From the NCBI GenBank assembly GCA_030248135.1, contig JASANC010002157.1, positions 61,233 through 125,232 on the forward strand: DNA of 64,000 nt, in the 5' to 3' direction. Both the position numbers and the translations under genes were made by a program. This document shows positions 11,913 through 24,190 of this stretch, one piece after another. The stretch comes from Theristus sp. LFF4_11 (taxonomy: Eukaryota > Nematoda > Chromadorea > Monhysterida > Xyalidae). The first letter of the stretch is position 1, and each line of letters starts with the position of its first letter. The notes under the pieces were generated by a model. The model saw nothing but the letters and a program-made list of their open reading frames with translations. It had not been told where the DNA came from and did no database searches.

Positions 11913-14590
11913 GATAAAAGATTAGATAATCGATTTTCTGTCACATTGCCTGGTCAGCTTTTTCAAACTGAAACTTTTTCAAATATACCGTAATGAGACA
12001 CAATTAACTCTGTTTACAATTCAAACAAAAAGCGAGTGTTAGAGTGGGAAACCAGAAAAGCATAATATGAGCTGGTTGCCAAAAAAAGGAAAAAAAATGC
12101 TTGCGCTACAGGAACGGAAACACAACGCATGAAAATTACAACGCACGTAGCGTAAAATCAGCTGACTGAGGTACACGGTGTCTGGCGATATAAGCGCGCA
12201 CCAGTTTAACTCAAGTTCAAGCTGAAACATTAAAGTTCTAAGCGATTTTTCTAAGAGAAAAGATCGCACAAAGACTTCCAAGCACTTGAAAAAAGTCTCA
12301 CACGATCATAACGACAACCAACAACAAAAGAGATAGAAAAGTCTGGCAGTTGTTTGCAACAGCGCAATCACGCGCACACCGTGTACAAAACAGCACATAA
12401 CGTTTCAAGAACGATAATAAATGAGCGATGATGGATACTGGTTGAGTCAGCCGCACTTGGCTGGCATGCAGGCAGCACATGTGACGCTGAAGCGGAATAG
12501 TGTGCCCGTGAACTAAACCTGGCCTCGGCAGTTAGCTGCGCATATACACATGACACAAAGGCAGCTTGTGTGCTCAATTTTCGTGAAAAAGCTTTTTGCT
12601 GGAAAATCTGACGGACACATTGAACGGCGCGGCGCGGTTTCCCGTGGCAACGGTGGCCCAGCGTTGTTTCTCCGGCGCGCTCACACCTTGCCACTTTCGG
12701 GAAATGCGCACACGTCGCACAAAATGCGTGTCACACAACAACAAGCGTGATGATGCAGAGTCGTTTGCTGGAGTTTGTCGGCTTGCGATTGAATAGAGGC
12801 GTTATCCATTTTGCTTGAAGAATAACAGCTATTGAGATTGACAAAAACAAACACGCATGACAAGAACGATGTGGTGGTTTCTTAATTATTCTCTCTCTCT
12901 GACCGCCATGGAAATATGCGAACGCCGGAAAGGATCTTAATTGAGGAAACACACACACAAATAGCAACCGGAAATTTGAAACGCAAACTTTGCTGTCTAC
13001 TGAGCTTTTCACAAAACTTTTGGATTCTTGATATACTTGAATTCCTTGAGAAACGACGCGTTACAATGGATTGTGGAAATTAGGCTTAGGGGCTTTGAAA
13101 AAAAATTTTTTTTTCATTTTTTTTCGTTTTTTTTAAATTTGGATTTTTTTTTTCAAACTTAAAAAAAAATTTGAAAAATTTTTCTTCTACTTTGCTCTGA
13201 AAATTCGATTTATGGCATAATTTTTTGAAAGTTCAAACCAAATTTTCTTCCCAACTTCTTTGTGTGCTTAGGTACATGTCATTATTTGGTCATTTTGACC
13301 GACGTACTCCATGTTTTTCGATTTGGATGACTTCTAGAGTCAATTTTTAGCGTTGAAATGACTTAACTGAATTGAAATATCGTTTCAGAAATCGTTTTCT
13401 TGCAACTTAGAACATGTTTTTTCAGTCGGTAGGCCATGAGATGAACATGATATTTTGTTGATTGGCGTATGTTATAGGTCTACAATGGAGTTGTGCGATA
13501 TATCGTTAAACAATTGGAGCGGAGATGTTGGTTAATACCACATCACACGACCGTTTTTCAGATACCCGATAACATGGTCACATGTTAAAACTTACGTGCT
13601 AAGCTAAACTAACGTGTTAAACTTGCGTCTGTCAGTTGCCCGCAACGTGATCGCGAAATCATGGTACGTGTTTTCGATACGATGATTTGAAGAGTGGGCT
13701 CTCGCCATGTGGCAGATAGCATAGCTGGTTGAACCTGAAAGTAAGTGTCTTGGGGGGGGGGCGACCGGGTCGACAGGGGTTGCCGACTTAGCTACAGCAA
13801 ACAGGAATTTTTGAACACAGTCAAATTTTGGTAATTTTCTGAAGAGGAACCACTAAGAACGGTTCAATATTCAAGTACACGTGAAAAATTGCCCTGTTTT
13901 ACTGTTGAAAAAACTTTCCCTCTATGAAATGGACATAATTTCAATAAAACACGATTTTCGCTCTTATAGTTTTCCGGATCGTTCTGAAAATAGTCTGGAT
14001 GAACTCAGCTCGACGAGACGCTTCGAACAAACCTAACTTGTAAAAAAAATTTAAAAAAAAAATTTTTTAAATTTAAAAAAAAATCCGGATTTTTTTCCAC
14101 TAACCCTAGTGGAAATGGAATAACACAAAACAAACAAAATGCTAATCTATTTTTTTACTAAACCTAAGCTAATCGCTAGTCATTGGATAAAATGCACAAT
14201 ATAAATAATAAAAATCCACTGCATTGCTTGATTAACATCTCATTTCAGTGCAGAATTTTATTTGTCTATTGCTGGCAATGTTGCGGTTGTTTTTCGCATT
14301 TGGTTTCAGGCGAGGAAGCTACAACGACTTATTACAAGCAAAATCTTATGAAAAATCAAAAAAATGTATACAAATCTGGAGATTTATTGTGTTTTATATG
14401 TTTGAAATCATCTAGCAAGGCAGGTCGCATTGATGTTGCAAAACTCGTGAATAGTCCAAACTATATCACCAGTTTCATTTCAGATCTCCTTTTTAACCGT
14501 ATTTACGTTTTCGACCGTTTTATCGTGCACGTTTTATCCTTCCATTATATCATTCCACGTCCATCACCACCACTAAAACGAGCGGCCCTG
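11913..14590. other. intergenic, AT-rich, no supported gene
   Basis: The first part may hold the 5' UTR and promoter of the minus-strand inversin-like gene. From about 13070 to 14110 there are long A/T runs and an ACCCTAGT end at 14106, which resemble a very decayed relative of the TAGGGTTGTT elements seen at 55251 and 56275. A 153-codon open frame at 14183-14644 has no family resemblance and overlaps the LDLa gene promoter. Confidence 0.4.
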
Positions 14591-14597
14591 TATAAAG
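14591..14597 (+). promoter_or_regulatory. TATA box candidate of the LDLa gene
   Basis: TATAAAG lies 69 bp upstream of the LDLa-gene ATG (14666), at a spacing compatible with transcription starting near 14620. It is the clearest core-promoter motif in the window, but a single motif is weak evidence. Confidence 0.45.
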
Positions 14598-14665
14598 GGA
14601 TAAACTTCAATTCGTTACTTCGATTTTGTTTGTTGGCTCCATAACACGACAAAAAACTTCCAACA

Positions 14666-17600
14666 ATGGTGGTTCAATTCGCTGCCGTGCTGTTTTCAAT
14701 GCAAATCGCGTGCGTTTCATCGTTCGCTGTACCCGTTGCTCCTGCTCCCCCCGTCCCGGCCGCAGTAGCAGCAGCAGCAGTGCCCGTTGTTGTGCGTTTG
14801 TTTATCCATGTTATTTGGTTTGCTGAGCTGGGATGACTGTGATGGATGGCATAGAAACAAAACGAACCAAAAAAATCGTTTTTACCTTTGAAATTTTTAA
14901 TGAATGGCTAAAAAAACAGTTCAGTTATGAACGGTTTAATGAAGCGTGTAATTTGTGCGAAATCAAAATTTTTATGGATTGCTGCTGCGGCATAATAAAG
15001 TTGGAACAGACCTTGATCTAAAAACTGCAGCAAGCCGAGCGTCCGCGCGTGATTTACGTGCCTGCCAACCCGGCGCCGTCGGCTGCCAGCGTGCCGCATC
15101 GTTCGTTCTACTATCGTCCGTACGGCCACGTCGGCTCTCAGTCCGCATGTTGGTGTTCTGTTTTTCTTTCTTCCTCGGTCGGTCTCAATGGGAAACGAAA
15201 CACAGCGCAAAAACAAGGAAGACAGAGAATTTCTGTGCTTCTCAAGGAAATTCTTGGAGTGAATCTCAAGGAAATTCGCGCAGATTGCGGCAGCGGTCGT
15301 TACGAGTGCGACGACGGTCGTTGCGTTCCGGCCAGCTGGCGTTGCGACGGTGAGCGCGACTGCGACGGCGGCGACGACGAGGCGAACTGCTACGGCAGTG
15401 CACCCGGTTCGTGACGTTTTTCACCTCATTTTGTTCTGTTATGTAGTTTCGCGTTCATCCGGTGTTTGATCTGCCGATCCAAAAGACTACTAAACACTGG
15501 TTGTTGTCTTAAGCCTATTATGGTCTGTCACACACACTCTCCGTACCCATCGTCGTGCAGACGACCAGTGCGTTCGTCACCACACTTTATCGGCACGCCC
15601 GACTCCGTGGAGCAACTACTAACTTTATTTTACCCGAAATGACACGGCAAACTGTTTACGACGTTGAAATCCGAAAGCTTGGTTTTAAGCTATTTTTCGA
15701 CTTTCGTTTTTGTGAGTTATCGTTTCGCAGCGAGCGGCTGTGCGAGCGGTGGATTCGAGTGCGAGAACAGCGGCCAGTGCATTCCGGACAACTGGAAATG
15801 CGACGGCGACAACGACTGCGGCGACTGGTCGGACGAGAAGGACTGCGGAGGCGGCAGTGGACGTGCGTTTTGTTTTGGAAGTTTAGGGAAGGGCGAGGTT
15901 GTCGTTTCTCACGAAAGAAAAACACTTGTTTGGTGCACTTTCGAATCAAATAAAACGCTTGGTTCAGCTTAGATCGCCGAACGAGGATTTTGCAGTGCTG
16001 AACTGGGCATTTATACGAAAATACAATAGCATCGGTTAAACGTTTATGTTTCCTGGTGTCGGCAGTGTTTGCAGTTTGCATTTGCAGTGTGCTACTATGA
16101 CGAGTTCGACTGCGACAACGGCGAGTGCATCCCGGAGGAGTGGGAGTGCGACGGCGAGGCTGACTGCGGCGATGCATCCGACGAACGACACTGTGCCACC
16201 AGTGAGCTCCCGGCAATTTGCTTTGGCCTTTGGTTGCTTTCTTGATCGATTTTGATCACGACACGGTTTTTATTTTGCTCCGTTGGAAGTTGAGAACCTT
16301 GGTCGCCTCGCAAAGTGACATATGTAGGTTGTTTTAAAATCCAAAATAGCTTTTTGTACACAAAAGAGGAACTGCGTTAGGTTGAAAATCGGGTTATGCT
16401 AATTGCTGATTCAGTTTTCGACGCAAAACGCGGATCGTTCTCTGTGCGTTAGAAACATTTGACAGTCTAAATTATACAGCAATGCTTGCACCGAAAGCAC
16501 GCCCACGGTAACCCCAAGCAATCAGCTGATTCCCTATAATTTAGACTGTATGATTGCTTGGGGTTATCAGCTGATTCCCTATAATTTAGACTGTATGATT
16601 GCTTGGGGTTACCGTGGGCGTGCTTTCTGTGCCAGCATTGCTGTTGGGGGGGGGGCGGAGTTCGATTGTACAAGCTAGAGCATCGCTCTTGTCTTTGCGT
16701 CAGTTTGCGCGCGCGGCCAGTTCGAGTGTCCGAACACGTATCGTTGCATCTCGAACGACTGGGTGTGCGACGGCGAGGACGACTGCGGCGACGGCTCCGA
16801 CGAGAACGGCTGCGTCGGTCGCGATCCGGCGCCAGCTCGTAAGCGAACAGTTTTTCTATTCGTTTTTTTTCGTTTCACTTTCGGATCATACGAAAAACTG
16901 CTATTACCTGGTGAGCGCTTTTGAATTGGGCCTGTCACTGATTGGTCGGTCAAATTAGCTGATTGCTAAATAATGCAGCCAATCAGAATAATTCCCCAAT
17001 TTTTCTTGTTCTCCTTGCAGAATGCTACGGCTTCCCGTGCGCCAACGGCCGCTGCATCAATCTATCGTGGTGTTGCGACGGCGACGACGACTGTGGCGAC
17101 GGATCGGATGAGGCGTTCTGCCCGGTGGAAGTGCGCGACACCGGTATGTTACGTTGATGGGTTCTGGAATCCGCAAACTATTGACAGAGCTGATGCCAAA
17201 GTCTGCATAGGTCTCGGCTGAAATGTTCTGGGTGGTGAGGGAAGTGGGGAAGGTGGGTGGGAGTGGGACACGTCTTGGGGGAAGCACTTTCTAAAGCTTT
17301 GAAATCAAGTAGGGGGAAGCAGTTTCTAATGCTTTGAAATCAAGTATCACGTAACTATCCAATACGGAAGGAAGCTTGAAGCAGCTTATAACGATACGTT
17401 TGCAAGTTTACTGATTTGTCAGTGTGTCCAAACGGTGGCTTCGTCTGTCACACGGGCACGTGCATTCCATATCTGTGGCGTTGCGACGGACACAACGACT
17501 GTGGCGACGGCAGCGACGAAGATGGATGGTTGGTCAAAACAAAACACAGCTTTTTGTATTTTCACTCAGCTTTTTGAGCGTTCAGCACTTTTTTGTGCTG

Positions 17601-17876
17601 CTGGCTAGAAGCGTTAGTTCGAACGTAATGATGGCATAACGTAACGTAAATCACCGTAATGATGGCATCTCCGAAGCATGCGCGCTTGGAGCCTGCACTG
17701 GTCACTTTGGTACGACACGTGCGAATAAATCAAATATTACATTATCTTATATGCTACTATAAGTTGACCCCTGTCATGTTTCTGGGTATTGCGTCACTTT
17801 TAGCAAATTTTGAATTCCCGCGTACTGACGTCCTATCTAAGCATACATCCCGTAAACTAAACACCTTTTCAGCTAA
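14666..17876 (+). CDS. secreted protein with six LDL-receptor class A repeats
   Basis: Exon 14666-14791 encodes a signal peptide (hydrophobic residues 3-20) and a Pro/Ala-rich segment. Exon 2 is 15031 to about 15115. Six LDLa modules each fill one exon with phase-1 borders: 15284-15406, 15731-15862, 16088-16201, 16704-16838, 17021-17143 and 17423-17528. Each shows the CDG..DC...SDE calcium-cage pattern with six cysteines (SDE is DDE in module 1). The last exon ends after TG of a codon; splicing to an acceptor at 17871-17872 would complete the sixth cysteine and give an immediate TAA, for 315 residues. An alternative terminal acceptor near 18060 would add one residue. LDLa modules bind ligands extracellularly in LDLR-type receptors and matrix proteins; no transmembrane segment or EGF/beta-propeller is seen, so a soluble product is likely. 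The exon 2 donor and terminal exon are the uncertain parts. Confidence 0.88.
16466..16643. repeat. foldback MITE with TCTAAATTATA ends, copy 1
   Basis: Arms of about 45 bp (CAGCAATGCTTGCACCGAAA on the left) pair with the right end, enclosing two direct copies of a 50-bp unit with GATTGCTTGGGGTT. Related elements with AATCAGCTGATT near TCTAAATTATAGG ends are at 23636-23793, 45546-45788 and 63195-63359. It sits in the intron between LDLa modules 3 and 4. Confidence 0.65.
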
Positions 17877-18745
17877 TCGGACCACTGCTGAACGGCATGC
17901 GAACGTGATTTTTTATTTTGTTCAGTTTTATTCTTTTTCTTTTGTTTTACGGCCTCCAAAAACAGCTCAACAGACATTTTGATCGTAAACTTGTCGTCCA
18001 TTCTGATTACAATTTTTCATTCAATACACACCCGTGTGATTGCTAGTCGAATTTTTTCAGTTTTGAAATTTTTTCCACAGTTCGTATTTTTTGCAGGCTG
18101 AATCAAATCCGTAAATCAAATGTAATTAACGGTTTTCGTTTTTTTGGATATTTCATTTTTTAGAATGAAGGTGCTTTATCGCCGCCCATGGGTGCTGTTT
18201 GTTTCGTTGTTTTGCATGTTTGAGTTTCGTTTGATGTTACGGTAAATAAAAAGTTCGCGGAGTTTTATTAAAGCTTTCAGGAAAATAACAAATAACAGAA
18301 AAATGCAGTTGCGGCGAATTAAAAATAACCATCAGCTTGCTCTCTGCAGTGCAGTTTTCTGCAACTGTACAAACTTCTCTAAATCAAGGCTAGGAAAATG
18401 ATAAATACATAAAAAAGCGGCGAAGCAAACGTGTAACCACCAGCAAGTTTATTCTGCAGCCATTTCCAAATCTACAGTTACTATCAAATTCTGCAACTCT
18501 ACAAAACTCCTAAACTACAACGTGTTAAATTATTATCTTTTTTTTTGTCCCGAAACTCAATGCGTGACTACCATAAAAAGCTTGAAACGTAAGTTTCATA
18601 CACGACTGCCTTATAAAGCTTGGAAACTAGTTTCCTTTTTACATTTGCAAACGCACTGAGTCGCAGAACCCAGAAACTCGATAATAACCCATATCGTCAT
18701 TCCTATTGAATGTAGTCGATCATCACAATCGGCAAGTCGCAACTG
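17877..18745. other. intergenic between convergent genes
   Basis: AT-rich and without supported exons. It holds a fragment (about 18553-18685) of the repeat family with GACTCAATGCG and GAGTCGCAGAACC ends, which is better preserved at 34520-34712. Confidence 0.5.
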
Positions 18746-19475
18746 TCAGTTAGCCAGCATCTTCCACAGGACGAGCTGCTGTCGATACAACCGCGGGCTA
18801 CGGTAGCCAGCGAACACGTGCGCTAACGGCGGACCCTGCGTTTCCGCGTCTTGTCGCTTCTCAACGGGATCGAAGATTTTCATGTCGTCGCTCAGACTGC
18901 TGCCGTTAATCGCGTCTGTCGCGGTTTCGTTGACCCCTCTGCAGAAACACAGTCAACCAGTTTCTTGTCACAAGGCTTTCACACTAAAAAAACGTCAGAC
19001 GTAAAGTATGTTTGTTTAAACGTGTCACTTTCGCAGAATACAGAGCATGCGAAACTATGCAGCCAATATTGTGTTATACTGGGTGAATTTATTTTCCTGC
19101 TAAGCTTCGATTCTGTTCGCTATTGAAGCTCCGTGTTCTGCGACAAAAAATGACAGGTTTGAAGAAACATACAGTAACACGTTGGAAAACAGAAGCAACT
19201 GTCGAATTGCTGTCTTTCTATTTTTGAAGACTTTCGCGACTGGAACGACAAGTTTCTAAAGTTAAATGGATGAATGGCACGCTGTATCACAACAATCCCA
19301 CCGGCACACATGCCGACGACACAACGCACGCACTGCGGTGATACCACGTGTGCGTGCCTGTGCGTTTGTTCATGTCTCACCGTTTCTCTGAGGTCACCAC
19401 TTCGGCAGTGCACACGATGAAATACAATGTGCACACGAGCAAACCAGCCAACACGAGCATGTGCGCAGTTTGCAT
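18746..19475 (-). CDS. small secreted propeptide with two Lys-Arg sites
   Basis: Two exons, 19381-19475 and 18746-18938, join CG to A across a GT-AG intron and give exactly 95 residues. Residues 1 to about 24 are a strong signal peptide or membrane anchor (MQTAHMLVLAGLLVC...). Lys-Arg pairs end at residues 32 and 60, splitting the rest into a 26-residue acidic segment with two N-glycosylation sequons (NET, NGS) and a 35-residue C-terminal peptide that begins with Gln and ends in LWKMLAN. There is no amidation Gly. Codon choice is GC-rich like the other genes here. I do not recognise the family. A neuropeptide or hormone precursor is the best reading; a small single-pass membrane protein is the alternative. 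An upstream in-frame extension to 19652 is open but probably 5' UTR. Confidence 0.65.
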
Positions 19476-20679
19476 CCTTGGTGCGGCAAATTCGGCGAGC
19501 GCTTGCCGACTTTTACAAAGGTGTGCGGTGGACTCTGAATGAAGCAATTTGAGAATGCAGAATTTCTGAAATTTAATGGTGAATGTAAGAAGCACAATAT
19601 GGCAACCACGTTTCTTGACTGAACCTCTTCTTGTCGCCCATGGCAATATCATTTAGACATTCAAAACCTAAGTTGAATTTTTTTTTATCATGCATCGGTA
19701 TCTCTTCATTTGCGCTTGGCTTGCCCAGCCCACGTACTCTATTTTTGAGTCTGTTATGAAGACTTTTATTGCGACCACCACCTCATGAGTTCGCTATATT
19801 TTGGGGCTAATTGAATTCTGTTTTGACCTGCTATTCTAATTTTTGAAACGCAAAGCATTATTTATGATAATAAAGTTTTATTCACTGTTTTATATAATAT
19901 GTAACAACATCGAAAGGCACCAGATGAAATGAAAAAAGAACCACTCGAAAAAATACTCGTATAAGGTATAATTCGTAAATACATCTCCACAATGCGTATC
20001 ATGCGGATGCGCGAGCGAGCGCAGCGAGCGGAGAGCGCATCACGCATTATATGGCTAATTATAACCTCGCGCGCTTTTTTCAAATTTGCTCGCTGCCTCC
20101 AGCGAACACACTAGAAGCTACAAACCTGCTCCTGTGCACACGAAACAAACACCCAAAGTTGCTTGGAGCCGCGAAAAAATTTTCATCGGACGATTTTTCA
20201 TACGCTCTAGACACGAAAAACCTATTCTGAAATTGATGTTACTTATTTTTCTATCTCTTTTTTTCAGGTATGTAATCAACATGTGTTCGCCCTTTCAGTT
20301 TTTACCTGCGACACTTTCACAGTCTAGCAAGAATGTTTCCTGGGGTAATTTCATCCGCAGATTTGGAAAAATGGGTTAATTTTTTGCCCCGACCCTGTTT
20401 TGGGGTAAAAAATTGGGCATTTTTAAAAGTTCGCAGGGTTTTCACCCGGTTTTAAGTGTTCGCCCTTTCAATTTTTAGCTGGAACACTTTCACAGTTGAA
20501 CAAAAATGTTTCCTAGGACAATTTCATCCGTAAATTTAGTTTATTTTTTGCCCGGGGATTTTTTTGGGTCAAAATTGTGCATTTTTTAAAGTTCGTAGCA
20601 TTTTGACTGGGTATCAGTTTTTCACTCTTACAAATTTTGTCTGAGCTACGAAAAATAGGAGAAATGTTTAGTCCGTAAG
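19476..20679. other. intergenic, no supported gene
   Basis: AT-rich with a short GC-rich palindromic patch near 20005-20035 (GCGAGCGAGCGCAGCGAGCG). Two diverged copies of a block beginning GTTCGCCCTTTCA lie at about 20285 and 20457. Nothing coding is convincing. Confidence 0.4.
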
Positions 20680-21258
20680 AATTCAATGCGCTGATCACGG
20701 ATTTTGGGTTAGTTTTCTTACGTGAGCAACTCTAGATGCTGAATCGTGACGATTTCGGGCGAATCGGCCGTGGAAGTTGGCGAAATCGGTCCAGGAACGA
20801 AAAACAAGAAAAGGGTGTTTTCCAGGGTAATTCAGTGCGCTGATTACGAATTTTGGGTTAGTTTTCTTACGTGAGCAACTCTAGATGCTGAATCGTGACG
20901 ATTTCGGGCGAATCGGCCGTGAAAATTGACGAAATTGGTCCAGGAACGAAAAACAAGAAAAGGGTGTTTTCCAGGGTAATTCAATGCGCTGATCACGAAT
21001 TTTGGGTTAGTTTTCTTAAGTGAGCAACTCTAGATGCTGAATCGTGACTATTTCGGGCGAATCGGCCGTGGAAATTGGCGAAATCGGTCCAAATGCAAAA
21101 AAACTGTGTTGTCCATGGTAATTCATTGCGCCGATCACGGCTTTTGGGTCAGTTTTCTTATGTGAGCAATTCTAGATACTGAATCGTGACGATGTCGGTT
21201 GAATCGGCCGTAGAAATAGCATAGGCGAAATCGGCCCAAAAAACGAAAAATGATAACC
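20680..21258. repeat. tandem repeat, unit about 149 bp, four copies
   Basis: Units start at about 20680, 20829, 20978 and 21119 with AATTCAATGCGCTGATCACG and contain GTGAGCAACTCTAGATGCTG and GGCGAATCGGCCGT. The first three are about 95 percent alike; the last is shorter and more diverged. Confidence 0.85.
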
Positions 21259-21346
21259 CTGAGGTATCCGGGGTTTAGAAGAATGTGTGACCACCGAGAT
21301 GTGAATTTGGTCCGACCTTCGGGACTTATTTAAAAGTCAGAATATT

Positions 21347-22150
21347 ATCTAAAAATGCGGGAGACGCATATAAAAGGAAGAATATGGCTTTGTGTAAGCA
21401 GTGAGAGACTTGGCTCGACAACTCTTCAAGTCTCTGATGTGGTACACACGGATACAAGTACATAAGAGCCATATTTTTGCGCCGTTTATTCACTATTTCG
21501 GTTACACATGTACTTTGTAGACAATTAAAACTTCAACATTTGCGGTGTTTCGGGCATTTAGCGACCACTAAAACCACTAAAATAACGATCAGACTTCAGA
21601 TCGCTGATACTGGTTTGCCCAGGACAAAGTGTATCGCAGAGGCATTAGGGAACGCAAGGTCCCCTTCTGTGGCAAAGGCAACGACTCACGGGGCAGACAG
21701 TTTATCCTGCCACTAGAGTTTGATAAAAAATTAAAAGGTGAAAATCAACGGAAGACAACACCTTTTTGTCGCTGGTGCTGGTGTGTACACAGCGGTGCGT
21801 AAGTTAGCAATAATGATAAAGCTACATGCAGCAATGTTTTGCTATATCTCTGATTTTTCTGTTTTTGCACAGAATTTACAGATTCTTGATTTACAGAAGT
21901 TCTGCACAGAATTTGCACAGAATTTCGCACATGATGTGATTTCGGACTAAACTGGAAAGGACAGTTAAAAAATAATTTTAAAACTGTTTTACGCTTTTCA
22001 GTAAAACAAACGCGGCGCAAAAATATAGCTTTTATGTACTTGTATCCGTGTGTACCACATCAGAGACTTGAAGAGTTGTCGAACCAAGTCTCTCACTGCT
22101 TACACAAAGCCATATTCTTCCTTTTATATGCGTCTCCCGCATTTTTAGAT
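21347..22150. mobile_element. foldback DNA transposon with about 140-bp inverted ends
   Basis: The left arm starts ATCTAAAAATGCGGGAGACG and runs through CAAGTACATAAGAGCCATATTTTTGCGCCG-type sequence. The right arm is its reverse complement, ending CGTCTCCCGCATTTTTAGAT. The 500-bp interior has no transposase; its one 79-codon frame has no family likeness. It is a non-autonomous element about 804 bp long. Confidence 0.85.
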
Positions 22151-22747
22151 ATGACGATATACGCAGTTTTGTTGCGATGAAAAATCTGAATTAAAAAATG
22201 GAAAGCAACAAAAATTAAAACTTCAACTCTGTTAAATTCATTTAATTCAACGTTCGCACAACCCCTTCCATTCACGAGAAGCTTGGAACACGCACACCGA
22301 TAAGTTTTGCGAAATAAACTTTGCAAACATTTAGGTCACAACAGTGCTAACGGGTACAACCGAATCCATCCGCTGAAAAACAGCCTTGTTTATAACAATA
22401 CATAACAAATTGTGCTGGCAAACTGTGGGAGTTTCATATTACAAAATATTATTTCCAGTTCTTTCGAACACAAATTATAAAAACGAATCACACCGCTGAG
22501 AACTGCACAGTGAACATGGAAAGAATTTGTTGAAGATGGAATGGCACTGAATGTAAGAAGAGCAACTTCAGAATTTTACAGAAAAAAACTCATGTCACCA
22601 GGGTTGTCACCGAAAAGAACTATTTTTTTTCAAAAAACATGAACAACCGTTTTCCGCAAACCCTAATGACAATTAAATCCAATCAATTAAATTTAAAAAA
22701 ACGCCTCGAACGGAAATCTTATTTTGATTTTAACGTTGCCTTTACAC
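22151..22747. other. 3' flank of the PPP1R21 homologue
   Basis: AT-rich, with no open frame of note. It probably includes the 3' UTR of the minus-strand gene ending at 22748. Confidence 0.4.
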
Positions 22748-24125
22748 TCAAGAATTCCTCGATGAAAACAACGACGTTAAATTTGTTTTCGTTCGTCTGT
22801 TGCTCCGTTGCGATGACGTTTCATTACTATGATGATTATTATTATTATGCTTCGTTGCAAGCTGAGCACCGTCATGACGAAAGCGTTCTTGGTTGATGCC
22901 AGCCAAATGGTCACTCAAACTGGCCAGCTGTTGCTCGTAGCCACGACGCGTTGACTCGAGCTCATCCTGGAAGCGAATTTTGAATCGCGATTAGCAAAAC
23001 TGAAACGCTTGGTTGAACGGTAAACGTTTGCGCAGGCATGTGCTTTTGTCAGTGTGTTCGGCTTGCTTGCAACGTCACAAAGACATGCCTAATGCCAGTG
23101 TGTTTGTCTGTGTAACGACATCACAAAAACACGCATCATCACACAAGGCGCATGATGACGTTATTTACGATCCGACTCTATCTACCCCCCACCCCAATTA
23201 ACAGCGAACGCAGCCGACACAGCTAAAGTTCGTAAAAAATCCGAAAACATTTTCTCAAAGTCGCGTCATTCTGAGCACACTGCATGCATGACAGCCAGCC
23301 AATCAGCGCACAAAATTCAAAAAAAAAATCCGACAACGCCACTGACTTTCAGGTTTTCAATCTCGTGAGCGCTTTCATCGAGTCGCTGCTGTAGCGTGTT
23401 TTTGTCGGCGGTCGTCAGCTCCAAGCATCGCAGCACTTGTTCCAGCTAAAAGCGACCGAATGCAAATAACAACAGAAACCCCAAATTTAGATAACATTTC
23501 ATTTGGCCAACACAGAAACAACAAAAAGTGACGTGGTGAAGGGGAAGACAGCAATCAGAAAAGACGTTTTTTCAATGGTTTTCTCCGCGCCACAGCAGCG
23601 CACGGGCGTGGAGTGAGTGCACAACGACAGTGGAACTCTCGATTATAGGCAATCAGTTGATTCGTCGCTGATCACGTGTGATGCAGACTTTCTCCACAGA
23701 AATCGCTGCGGAAACAGAACCGCTTTTGCACAGAAAGCACACATCACGTGATCAGCAACCAATCAGCGGATTCCCTATCATTTCGACTGTAGAACACAAC
23801 CTAGCCCACCTCGGCCGACACATACTGACAATGCGCCCTGCTCATCTGTACGTCCGCCATCAACTGCTGCAGTCTGTTCAAATAGTGCGCCTCAACGTCG
23901 CCTGATTGCTCCGGTTGAACGGCTGGCAACGGTCGACTGTCCGATTCAGCGTTGTCCTGTTCCGGTGGTCGCTTCGTCTGCGTCGTCGTCGCCGTGCTCA
24001 CGATCAACTGCGACTTCAAGTGTTCAATCTCGACGAACTGAGCGTCCAATTTTGTGCGAGCACCGTCCAGCTCAGCACTCAGTTGCGCAACCTGCAGATC
24101 GTTGAGTTGAATACGAATGGATAAT

Positions 24126-24190
<65 letters not shown>

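Noticed and set aside
14183..14644. 153-codon plus-strand frame
   Set aside because: AT-rich composition, no family likeness, no splice context, and it runs into the TATA and 5' UTR region of the LDLa gene.
20000..20040. GC-rich palindromic patch as an RNA gene
   Set aside because: Short GCGAGCGAGCGC-type repeat without conserved RNA motifs or promoter boxes.
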